Shown: piece after piece, positions 1 through 5,271 of the stretch
How the letters are laid out: every line of letters begins with the position of its first letter
Position numbering within the stretch: position 1 is the first letter of the stretch
DNA from: Clostridia bacterium
Lineage (GTDB): Bacteria; Bacillota; Clostridia; TANB77; CAG-508
NCBI GenBank assembly: GCA_900752095.1
Contig: CAADUD010000025.1
Coordinates: 1-13,830, forward strand
Length of the DNA stretch: 13,830 bases
Direction: 5' to 3'
Translations under genes and position numbers: made by a program
Notes under the pieces: generated by a model
The model's database searches: none
Seen by the model: the letters and a program-made list of their open reading frames with translations, nothing else
What the model was told of the DNA's origin: nothing

Positions 1-243
1 GCGGCAGCAGCAAGTAAATATGGAGATGCGGTGTATGAGACATCTTTAAGTAGTAATGGCACTCCGAACTGGAACACGTCATGGTACAGCGACTACTCGT
101 ACTTCCCTTATTCGTCTTTTCCGTTCTTCTTCCGCGGGGGCATTTACGTTAATACGTCTTATGCCGGTCTGTTCTATTTCTACTACAACGGTGGCGGTGC
201 CGTCAGCAACGGCGGCTTCCGTCCGGTGCTCGTGGCACTTTAA
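1..243 (+). CDS. DGR target protein, C-terminal end with variable region (5' partial)
   Basis: An open frame runs from base 1 to a TAA at 241-243, giving the last 80 residues of a protein that begins upstream. The segment starts with Ala/Ser-rich residues, then a GDAVYETS stretch, then a Trp/Tyr/Phe/Gly-rich domain ending GFRPVLVAL. The aromatic and glycine content and the GFRPVL ending fit the C-type-lectin/formylglycine-generating-enzyme-like fold that carries variable residues in known DGR targets. The fold assignment is inference from the ending and the context. Codons aligned to TR AAY codons now encode Tyr, Phe, Ile, Val, Gly or Asn, so the binding surface is the part that varies. GC is visibly higher than in the surrounding DNA. 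The N-terminal part, and so the location (surface, pilus or phage tail), cannot be seen. Confidence 0.85.
   Translation, partial: AAAASKYGDAVYETSLSSNGTPNWNTSWYSDYSYFPYSSFPFFFRGGIYVNTSYAGLFYFYYNGGGAVSNGGFRPVLVAL
92..240 (+). repeat. DGR variable repeat (VR)
   Basis: These 149 bases align without gaps to 539-687 at an offset of 447. I count 20 mismatches. Every one falls where TR has A: 11 became T, 9 became G and none became C. No non-adenine position differs inside the block. The first mismatch at a non-adenine base is position 91 (G here, T in TR), which sets the 5' boundary. The last 27 bases (214-240) are identical in both copies and contain only one adenine. They correspond to the initiation-of-mutagenic-homing (IMH) region. 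The copies diverge again at the stop codon (TAA here, CGA in TR). Confidence 0.95.
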
Positions 244-317
244 GGTAACTTTGTTCCCGGTTCCCTTTTATGTGGCGATGCACTATAAATCGATTCTTTT
301 GTACTAGATAGGGAATG

Positions 318-333
318 TACGTGTTCACACGTA
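318..333. repeat. Short palindrome downstream of VR
   Basis: Arms TACGTGT and ACACGTA (7 bp) flank a 2-base spacer, 78 bases after the end of VR. Known DGRs have a hairpin or cruciform close behind VR that helps target recognition. This one lies farther away and has a shorter spacer than the classic example, so that role is only a possibility. It could also be an operator or part of a terminator region. Confidence 0.4.
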
Positions 334-341
334 ACGGATTT

Positions 342-362
342 AGCCCCTCTTTAAGAGGGGCT
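342..362. repeat. GC-rich hairpin downstream of the target gene
   Basis: An AGCCCCTC / GAGGGGCT stem (8 bp, extendable) surrounds a short TTTAA loop about 100 bases after the target gene stop. The stem is GC-rich in an AT-rich surrounding. No T-run follows on either strand, so it is not a standard intrinsic terminator. It may still end the target transcript weakly, or act as a DGR cruciform. The rest of 244-492 shows no gene. Confidence 0.5.
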
Positions 363-492
363 GAATTCATTTAAAGAAGAGTATGAATGTTAAAATATAA
401 CTATATAAATTCAATTTTTTTAAAATTGCACAGTAAAAATTTCTATTATAAAAAATATTTAATTACACTTTCGATTAAAGTAAAAAAAGTAC

Positions 493-521
493 TTGCAAAA
501 AAATGAAAAATATTGTATAGT
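493..521 (+). promoter_or_regulatory. Sigma-A-type promoter for the template-repeat RNA
   Basis: TTGCAA (493-498) and TATAGT (516-521) are separated by exactly 17 bases. The predicted transcription start is near 528, about ten bases before the TR homology begins. A dedicated promoter here explains how TR is expressed although the RT operon lies on the other strand. Confidence 0.72.
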
Positions 522-527
522 GTTAAT

Positions 528-925
528 GGGATTAAACTACTACTCGAACTTCCCTTATTCGACTAATCCGTTCTTCATCCGCGGGGGCAATTACAATAAT
601 ACGTCTAATGCCGGTCTATTCTATTTCAACAACAACAATGGCAATGCCAACAGCAACAACGGCTTCCGTCCGGTGCTCGTGGCACTTCGACACAAAGAAA
701 AAATAAAAATTATTTTTTCACCTAAATGGCATAAGTTTAAGGACTTATGATAGGGTGTGTCAAAGAAGTTTAATTCCATTGAGGTAGTACCTCATAAACA
801 CATAAACAGTAAAACTAAACTAGTAGCAAAATGGCGAATTTTTGGTTTTATGAATATATAATATCAATTTTTTATTCTAAAAAATGCAACAAAAAATTTC
901 TTTCTTATTTTTGTTGCATTTTTAT
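528..925 (+). ncRNA. DGR template RNA (TR plus 3' spacer)
   Basis: This is an inferred transcript from the promoter at 493-521 to the terminator at 880-931, roughly 390-400 nt. It carries TR (539-687) followed by about 190 nt of AT-rich spacer. In the characterised Bordetella phage DGR, the RNA 3' of TR is bound by RT-Avd and primes cDNA synthesis, so a spacer of this size is reasonable. The spacer holds two short hairpins, CATAAGT/ACTTATG (730-749) and GAGGT/ACCTC (781-793). An open frame can be read through TR (to a stop at 748-750), but it lacks a credible start. Its apparent similarity to the target protein is only the repeat. I treat it as non-coding. Both ends are predictions. Confidence 0.7.
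539..687 (+). repeat. DGR template repeat (TR)
   Basis: This is the donor copy of VR. By hand count it has about 39 adenines, 20 of which are changed in VR. There are 14 AAC/AAT codons in the target reading frame and 11 of them are altered in VR. Because these codons end in a pyrimidine, substitution at the first two bases can never produce a stop. The same design is seen in known DGRs. The block is GC-richer than the flanking DNA. The 3' 27 bases match VR exactly. Confidence 0.95.
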
Positions 926-931
926 TTTTTT
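880..931. terminator. Shared bidirectional terminator between TR RNA and RT operon
   Basis: A 16-bp stem, A5-TGCAAC-A5 (880-895) pairing with T5-GTTGCA-T5 (908-923), has a 12-base loop. On the plus strand it is followed by a long T-rich run (to 931). On the minus strand the stem itself ends in about six Ts. It lies 59 bases past the RT stop codon and about 190 bases past TR, so it can end both convergent transcripts. Confidence 0.85.
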
Positions 932-981
932 TAGATTTTAGTTTAAACATAATAAATATTGTACTAATTAAAAATTCAGTT

Positions 982-2128
982 TTACTTTTTATTCATTTCT
1001 TGTATTATTTCTTTCCAATCTTCTTCTTCTAAACAGCAACATAAAAATTCATTATCAAAAGCAAAATTTAAACTATCGTCAACAGGGTATTCCTTGTTTT
1101 CGGTATAAATAAAATTGGCAGAATGTAATATTTTTTTCTTTAAATCGAAAGTATTAGCATGTAAAGCATGACCTATCCAAGATTGTAAAGATGGCATTGC
1201 AATGGAAAAGTCTAATTGTTTTTCTTCCCATAAATGATTCCATTTTTTTATTTTATTTTTAATTTTGCGTTTACTACGTGTACGGAGCAAGCGATGCGTT
1301 GGCCAAATACGGTAACCACAAAAATTTAATCCTTGACTTGCTGGATAGTATCTGGATTTATCATTTAATTCTAAAGCTAAATGATTTTGTACAAATTGTT
1401 CTATTTTGTGTTTCATTTGTTTACAAGCATCCTTATCTTTTAACAGTAAAACAAAATCATCCATATACCTGATATAATATTTTATTTTACAAACATGTTT
1501 TAAATATTGATCTAGTTCATTTAAATAAATATTAGCAAAAAATTGAGAGGTATAATTCCCAATAGGAATACCAACATTATCATCACGATTATCAAAAATA
1601 AGATGCTGGGTAAAGTCTAATAGTTTTTTATCTGTAATATGTTTTTTTTATAATTTGTAGTAAAATTTGAGGATGAATACTATAAAAATACTTTTTAATA
1701 TCACATTTTAAAATCCAATAGTTACCCCAATTTCTTTTACATATTTGCATATAATGTTGGGCAGTATCTACTGCTTTATGGGCTCCTCTTCCAACAATAC
1801 AGGCATAAGTATCTTTAATAAATTTAGGAACAATATAAGGTTTAATAAATTCTTCTACATACCATTGATGTACAATTCTATCTACATAGGGAAGAGCTTG
1901 AATTTTTCTGAGTTTAGGTTCTGTTACAAAAAAAGTACGGTACTGCCCAATATGATAAGTGCCTTTTTGCATTTGGTGCAGTAAGTTTATTAAATTATTT
2001 TCTAAGTTCATTTCAAATTGAATAACTTCTGTTTTAGAAGTTTTTTGTTTTCTAGCTCTTAAATGAGCTTGTAACAAGTTTTGAAAAGTTAACTTTTGAT
2101 AAAAACAATTTTTTATCGTGTGAGGCAT
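982..2128 (-). CDS. DGR reverse transcriptase, frameshifted in an A8 tract
   Basis: This is an RNA-directed DNA polymerase of the DGR type that copies the TR RNA into mutagenised cDNA. The N-terminal part (2128 down to about 1650) carries LPYVDRIVHQW, an Ala/Gly region with GRGAHKA, and CDIKKYFYSI, the first catalytic-Asp motif. Reading on in the shifted frame from about 1649 gives IPIGNYTSQFFANIYL, with the SQ that typifies DGR RTs, then YIRYMDDFVLL, the second catalytic motif, then a thumb and C-terminal region (LNFCGYRIW). The two parts join if one A is removed from a run of eight (about 1650-1657; minus-strand frame ATA AAA AAA ACA), restoring about 381 residues, a normal length. The first frame otherwise stops at 1628, before the YMDD box, so the separate pieces cannot be active. 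The start ATG at 2128 overlaps the upstream avd-like gene by 16 bases. The break may be real, phase-variable, corrected by slippage, or a homopolymer sequencing error. Confidence 0.92.
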
Positions 2129-2496
2129 GATTTAATCCAGCCTCCCAACATATTACAAATATCTGTTATTTTATTACTCCAAGTCTCATAATTTTGTTTT
2201 GTAATGTATTGATATTTATAGGCTAAACGAATAAATACCTTTTGTAAGTTTAGTTCTACATCTAGGCTGTTTAAATAAGTTAATTTACTTTTTTTGTTAT
2301 ATTCTTTATAAGCATACATTAGATTTCTTAAACCATCATAAAGAGATTGTTTAGTTTGTGCTACTAATGCTGGTTTTTCAGATTTGGGATATTTTTTGCA
2401 AAGATCATTGGTGTAATAAGTTAAATCTAAATATTTTTGATAAATTACTAAAGTTCCATTAGTTTTGGATTGATTACTAGTTTGATTAGCAGTCAT
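2113..2496 (-). CDS. avd: Avd-like DGR accessory protein
   Basis: This is a 127-residue, mostly helical, Lys-rich protein ending MLGGWIKSC. That tail, the size and the position directly before the RT match the Avd (accessory variability determinant) family, a small four-helix-bundle protein. In the Bordetella phage system Avd forms a basic pentamer that binds the RT and the template RNA and is needed for mutagenic homing. I chose the ATG at 2496, which has GGAGG eight bases upstream, over an in-frame ATG at 2517 with no good ribosome binding site. The gene overlaps the end of the upstream MutS-like gene by 11 bases and the RT start by 16 bases, so the three are probably translationally coupled. 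Confidence 0.85.
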   Translation of the reverse strand: MTANQTSNQSKTNGTLVIYQKYLDLTYYTNDLCKKYPKSEKPALVAQTKQSLYDGLRNLMYAYKEYNKKSKLTYLNSLDVELNLQKVFIRLAYKYQYITKQNYETWSNKITDICNMLGGWIKSCLTR

Positions 2497-2917
2497 TATT
2501 CGTTCCTCCATCATCATAAATATTTTGTAATCTTTTTTGAATTCCTAATAAAATTTCAAAACTTTCTTTAAAAGTAATGTTGTTAAAGTCTAATTGTAAA
2601 ATTTCTGTTAAAATTTCTTTTATTTTTTGATTATTCAAATAATCTGAATAATTATCAACCATTCCATAAGTCTCGTCTGCAATCTTAAAGGGAATATTCA
2701 AAGCTTGTAATAAACGAATATAATGGTCTAATCTTGAAACAGGAAAACCTACTTTAGCAATATTTTCATTTAAATTACCGAGTTTTAATTTTAGGGCTTC
2801 AGAAAGCTTTTTAGCATCTTCTTCTAATGCTAAATAAAAAATACCTACTTTGAATAGATAAACAAAATTAGAATTTTTTTTCTTACATTCTAAATATTTT
2901 GTATATAATTTACTCAT
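2486..2917 (-). CDS. MutS domain I-like DGR accessory protein (MSL type)
   Basis: This 143-residue protein resembles only the N-terminal mismatch-recognition domain (domain I) of MutS. Visible features are KYLECKKK near the start, then LFKVGIFYLALEEDAKKLS, corresponding to the MutS FRVGDFYE...EDA segment, then VGFPVSRLDHYIRLL and IPFKIADE. None of the later MutS domains, including the ATPase, is present. The domain is described as a DGR accessory (MSL) that occurs together with Avd. Its role is unknown, and DNA or heteroduplex binding is a reasonable guess. It is the first gene of the minus-strand operon, with AGGAGG about nine bases before the ATG at 2917. It has lost the Phe-x-Glu motif of true MutS (GIFYL where MutS has GDFYE), so mismatch stacking as in MutS is doubtful. 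Confidence 0.82.
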   Translation of the reverse strand: MSKLYTKYLECKKKNSNFVYLFKVGIFYLALEEDAKKLSEALKLKLGNLNENIAKVGFPVSRLDHYIRLLQALNIPFKIADETYGMVDNYSDYLNNQKIKEILTEILQLDFNNITFKESFEILLGIQKRLQNIYDDGGTNNDC

Positions 2918-3015
2918 AATAAAAATACCTCCTTTGATGAATCAATAAAAAAGTACAAAAGAGGCAAAAATATAATTTCTTATTTCCTTAAATTTACAAT
3001 AAAAACTATAAAATC

Positions 3016-3044
3016 ATTATAATCGAAAAATAAAAATAAGTAAA
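3016..3044 (-). promoter_or_regulatory. Promoter for the MSL-avd-RT operon
   Basis: On the minus strand TTTACT (3039-3044) is followed after 17 bases by TATAAT (3016-3021), about 100 bases before the MSL start codon. The hexamers and spacing are the same as at the helD promoter. Other AT-rich -10-like sequences exist in 2918-3117, so this is the best candidate and not proven. Apart from this promoter and the terminator the 223-base gap shows no gene. Confidence 0.6.
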
Positions 3045-3117
3045 GGAAAAAAAGAAGAAAAATGAAATAAAATATAATTAAATACATAAAAAAATCATAT
3101 TATACTAAGATAATAGT

Positions 3118-3150
3118 AAAACAATAGCCATAGGAGAAGGCTATTGTTTT
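3118..3150. terminator. Terminator at the end of spoVAE
   Basis: The 12-bp arms AAAACAATAGCC (3118-3129) and GGCTATTGTTTT (3139-3150) surround a 9-base loop. The stop codon and last codons of spoVAE lie inside the right arm. On the minus strand the stem ends in TTTT and continues T-rich. On the plus strand a longer T-run follows. It probably works in both directions and insulates spoVAE from the DGR operon. Confidence 0.8.
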
Positions 3151-3527
3151 TTTATTTTAGGTTTTGCAATTAAAGAAGCTAAATATCCAAAAAATACAGC
3201 AGCGGCAATACCACCAGCAGAGGCTTTTACCCCACCAACAAATGCTCCAAGAAGTCCAGAGTTTTGTACTTCTTGTATAGCTCCTTTGGCAAGATTAGCT
3301 CCAAAACCAGTTAAAGGAACAGTGGCACCAGCACCTGCAAAATCAATTAAATATTGGTAAATGCCAAGACCACCAAGAATGGCACCAGTTGTTACAAAGA
3401 TAACTAATATCCTAGCAGGAGTTAATTTAGTTTTATCAATTAAAATTTGACCAATAATACAAATAATGCCACCTACTATAAAACATTTTAGTAATCCCAT
3501 CCAATCAATACTTTGTATAAAATCCAT
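3141..3527 (-). CDS. spoVAE: Stage V sporulation protein AE (SpoVAE)
   Basis: This is a 128-residue hydrophobic protein with about four predicted membrane segments, near the family's usual length. Typical SpoVAE features are FIVGGIICIIGQILID, LTPARILVIFVTTGAILGGLGIY, and the glycine-rich ATVPLTGFGANLAKGA followed by GGVKASAGGIAAAVFFGYL (quoted in short parts). SpoVA proteins sit in the inner forespore membrane and move dipicolinic acid into the spore and out at germination. I chose the ATG at 3527, which has GAGGTG six bases upstream. An ATG at 3557 would extend back into the preceding gene. It follows the spoVAD remnant by 13 bases, the normal spoVAD-spoVAE order. With spoVAD broken and no visible promoter, this copy may be unexpressed, and another spoVA operon may exist elsewhere. 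Confidence 0.93.
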   Translation of the reverse strand: MDFIQSIDWMGLLKCFIVGGIICIIGQILIDKTKLTPARILVIFVTTGAILGGLGIYQYLIDFAGAGATVPLTGFGANLAKGAIQEVQNSGLLGAFVGGVKASAGGIAAAVFFGYLASLIAKPKIKKQ

Positions 3528-3540
3528 TTTTTCACCTCTA

Positions 3541-3969
3541 TTAAAAATTATTTTCAATTGCTACTGCATGGGCAATACCTGGAATACTTTCTCCTTGTTG
3601 AGAACTAGTAGCGTTTGTTAAGGCACCAGTAGCTATTAATAAAATTTTATTTAGTTTTTTATTTTTTAATTGTTTGAAAAAGTAACCAGAAAAAGTAGTT
3701 CCTATGCAAGCACAACCACTTCCACCAGAGTGTGTATCTTGTTTTTCCTTATCAAAAATTAAAACACCACAATCTTGATAATTGTTTTTTATGTTATAAC
3801 CCTTACTTTCTGAAAGTTCTATTAAAATTTCTTTTCCAATATGACCTAAATCTCCAGTAACAATAGCATCATAATCGCTCGGCTTTCTACCAGTATCTTG
3901 AAGGTGAGTAATTAAAGTATCTAATGCAGCAGGTGCGTAAGTGATTTTAACACAATGTTTGAAAGATGG
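3541..3969 (-). pseudogene. spoVAD: spoVAD remnant, C-terminal half only
   Basis: The minus strand from 3969 to the TAA at 3543-3541 reads as the C-terminal part of SpoVAD, a thiolase-fold dipicolinic-acid-binding protein of the spore membrane. Recognisable pieces are APAALDTLITHLQDTGR, DAIVTGDLGHIGKEILIEL, HSGGSGCACIG, KILLIATGAL and QQGESIPGIAHAVAIE. A full SpoVAD is about 340 residues and only about 140 are present. Homology starts at ITYAPAAL. A TAG (3972-3970) lies a few codons upstream and there is no start codon in the open part. No N-terminal half is visible in any frame upstream to 4330. The break near 3960 is therefore a deletion or rearrangement end and not a simple frameshift. Confidence 0.88.
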
Positions 3970-4096
3970 CTAAATATCAACAAAAATATTAATTTAAAAA
4001 AAGTAAAAATACATAAAAAATTTAATATTTGTGCTTTTATGATTAATAATACTACTTTATATTATTAACACAAATAATGTATCATATGCTACAAGA

Positions 4097-4122
4097 AAGA
4101 GAACCTTTGGTTCTCTTTTTTT
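4097..4122 (+). terminator. Intrinsic terminator, plus strand
   Basis: The 9-bp arms AAGAGAACC (4097-4105) and GGTTCTCTT (4109-4117) enclose a 3-base loop, followed by a T-run to 4122. It is well formed for plus-strand transcription, yet no plus-strand gene lies upstream between 3118 and 4097. It may be a relic of a deleted gene or end an unseen small RNA. Confidence 0.75.
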
Positions 4123-4281
4123 AGAGGGGTGAAAAAAATAAAAATATTAGATTTAATTAAGATTAGCGTATGTACATTTATTATTCGATTCTTCTAATTT
4201 AAAAAAATAATTTTGAAGGTATGATATATATTATTTGCTATTTGGGAAATTAGAGATACACTAGTAAAAAAATTAGAAAAG

Positions 4282-4323
4282 AAAAAACTAACTATCTCTA
4301 AATGAAAATAGATAGTTAGTTTT
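4282..4323 (-). terminator. Terminator of the isomerase-like gene
   Basis: The 14-bp arms AAAACTAACTATCT (4284-4297) and AGATAGTTAGTTTT (4310-4323) have a 12-base loop. Read on the minus strand the hairpin is followed by TTCTTTTCT, and it lies nine bases past the stop codon at 4332. Confidence 0.85.
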
Positions 4324-4331
4324 ATAATGCT

Positions 4332-5087
4332 TTAATTTATAAAACCGGATTGGTGTAGTTTATTAACAGAGTTTATTAATTCTTTTTCACGTTTTACTTC
4401 AATAACTACATCTAAATTTTTACTTTTACAAAACTCTAATTCTTCTTTAATATTAAGTATTCCTGTAAATAATTCTTGGTGATCTTTAGAACCATTAAAA
4501 TCATGTAAATGAATGTGCTGAATTTTATTATCAAATTTTAGAAATTGTTCTTTTGCTATGTTTTCATATCTAATGTTATGCCCTAAATCTAAGGTGAAAA
4601 ATAAATTATCATAATTTGAAATAATTTCAATAGCTTTTAATGTATAAGTTTCTATTTTTACATTTTCAAACAAGATAATAGCATTATATTTACTTGCTAT
4701 ATTTGAAAGCACATCACAAGAATTTTCGTAAGCCTTTAAATAATCAGTTATGTATTCTTGATATATGAATACTTTCCTATCTGGTAAAGAGAAATGAATA
4801 CCTGGATCAAGATGAAGATTATATTTAAAAATGTTATGTTTTGTACCAATAGATATTATTTTTTCTATTTCACTTAAATAAAATTTACGTAAAGAGTTAT
4901 TCAATTCACCAACATCAACTTTTTCGGATAAATGAATAGTGAAGCTATTTTCTTTTAATAATTTACTATCTATATTTTCGAGAAAGCAGTAGGGTATGTC
5001 TAAATTTAATTCAATAAAGTCTAAATTAAGATTTTTGCATAGTTCAATGTTTTCCTCTAATGAGTGCAACTCTACTAAAATTGGCAT
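4332..5087 (-). CDS. Sugar phosphate isomerase/epimerase-like TIM barrel; apparent 5' frameshift
   Basis: This 251-residue protein has the order of motifs of the AP-endonuclease-2/xylose-isomerase-like TIM barrel superfamily: DFIELNLDIP near the N-terminus, NLHLDPG, ILFENVKIE (metal-ligand Glu), FTLDLGHN (Asp/His), IQHIHLHDF (His/Asp), DHQELFTG and VIEVK. Such enzymes isomerise or epimerise sugars or sugar phosphates using a divalent metal. The true substrate is unknown. The only good ribosome binding site (GGAGGT) serves an ATG at 5100 that is in a different frame and stops after 18 codons. Removing one base of the TTT at 5092-5094 joins the frames and gives MRFGMPILVEL, the usual family start. 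The listed start, an ATG at 5087, is 20 bases from GGAGGT. The gene diverges from helD and may supply the neighbouring operon. Confidence 0.8.
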   Translation of the reverse strand: MPILVELHSLEENIELCKNLNLDFIELNLDIPYCFLENIDSKLLKENSFTIHLSEKVDVGELNNSLRKFYLSEIEKIISIGTKHNIFKYNLHLDPGIHFSLPDRKVFIYQEYITDYLKAYENSCDVLSNIASKYNAIILFENVKIETYTLKAIEIISNYDNLFFTLDLGHNIRYENIAKEQFLKFDNKIQHIHLHDFNGSKDHQELFTGILNIKEELEFCKSKNLDVVIEVKREKELINSVNKLHQSGFIN

Positions 5088-5132
5088 TCCGAAATCTCAT
5101 ATAAATTACCTCCAAGATAAAATTGTATTGAT

Positions 5133-5161
5133 ATTATATCATAAACTTATTTATGGAACAA
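5133..5161 (-). promoter_or_regulatory. Promoter of the isomerase-like gene
   Basis: Minus-strand TTGTTC (5156-5161) and TATAAT (5133-5138) are 17 bases apart, about 33 bases before the ATG at 5100. The -35 is weak, which would suit regulation. Confidence 0.6.
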
Positions 5162-5168
5162 TAAGTTT
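5143..5168. repeat. Inverted repeat, possible operator
   Basis: The 9-bp arms AAACTTATT (5143-5151) and AATAAGTTT (5160-5168) have an 8-base spacer. The repeat covers the -35 element of the minus-strand promoter and lies 43 bases upstream of the helD promoter -35. The position is right for a repressor or activator site, but AT-rich palindromes occur by chance. Confidence 0.4.
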
Positions 5169-5210
5169 GCTTATAATATTAGAAAAATGAAGGAAGAGTA
5201 TAATTAAATC

Positions 5211-5239
5211 TTTACTTTTATGTAAAATTATTATATAAT
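5211..5239 (+). promoter_or_regulatory. Promoter of the helD-led operon
   Basis: TTTACT (5211-5216) and TATAAT (5234-5239) are separated by 17 bases, 32 bases before the helD ATG. No other clear promoter or terminator appears between here and 13830, so this may drive all eight plus-strand genes. Confidence 0.65.
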
Positions 5240-5271
5240 GTAATAGAATTTTTCGTGGAAAGGAGTTAACC

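Larger units (their letters stand above)
1..2917. mobile_element. Diversity-generating retroelement (DGR)
   Basis: The region contains every expected DGR part: a target-gene 3' end with a variable repeat (92-240), a template repeat (539-687), accessory genes (2486-2917 and 2113-2496) and a DGR-type reverse transcriptase (982-2128). VR and TR differ only at TR adenines. In known DGRs the TR RNA is reverse-transcribed with errors at adenines and the cDNA replaces VR, which diversifies a ligand-binding protein. The layout is less usual: the RT operon is on the minus strand and converges on the plus-strand TR RNA. The left boundary is unknown because the target gene starts outside the window. The RT is frameshifted, so current activity is uncertain. 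Confidence 0.93.
3970..4331. other. Gene-poor stretch between spoVAD remnant and isomerase gene
   Basis: These 362 very AT-rich bases contain no protein gene I can support. They hold two hairpin terminators (4097-4122 and 4282-4323). A 22-codon GTG frame starting at 4129 with an AGAGGGG-like site, and a short ATG frame near 4218, show no family resemblance and are probably chance. The position next to the truncated spoVAD suggests a rearrangement or island boundary. Confidence 0.6.

Noticed and set aside
56..307. Second plus-strand open frame across the target gene end
   Set aside because: It overlaps VR in another frame, with Arg/Thr-rich composition and no start signal. The frame from base 1 has the DGR target ending.
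342..362. Hairpin after the target gene as a standard intrinsic terminator
   Set aside because: The stem is good but no T-run follows on either strand, so I list it only as a hairpin.
493..750. Open frame through the template repeat that looks like the target protein
   Set aside because: It starts inside the predicted promoter, lacks a ribosome binding site, and its resemblance is only the TR-VR repeat. TR is a template RNA.
1628..1660. Programmed -1 ribosomal frameshift at the A-run in the RT gene
   Set aside because: A AAA AAA is a good -1 slip site, but the downstream RT frame needs a +1 (or -2) change, so -1 slipping would not produce RT.
4129..4197. Possible 22-residue GTG-started peptide with an AGAGGGG site
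   Set aside because: It is very short, follows a terminator directly, and has no recognisable family or partner gene.
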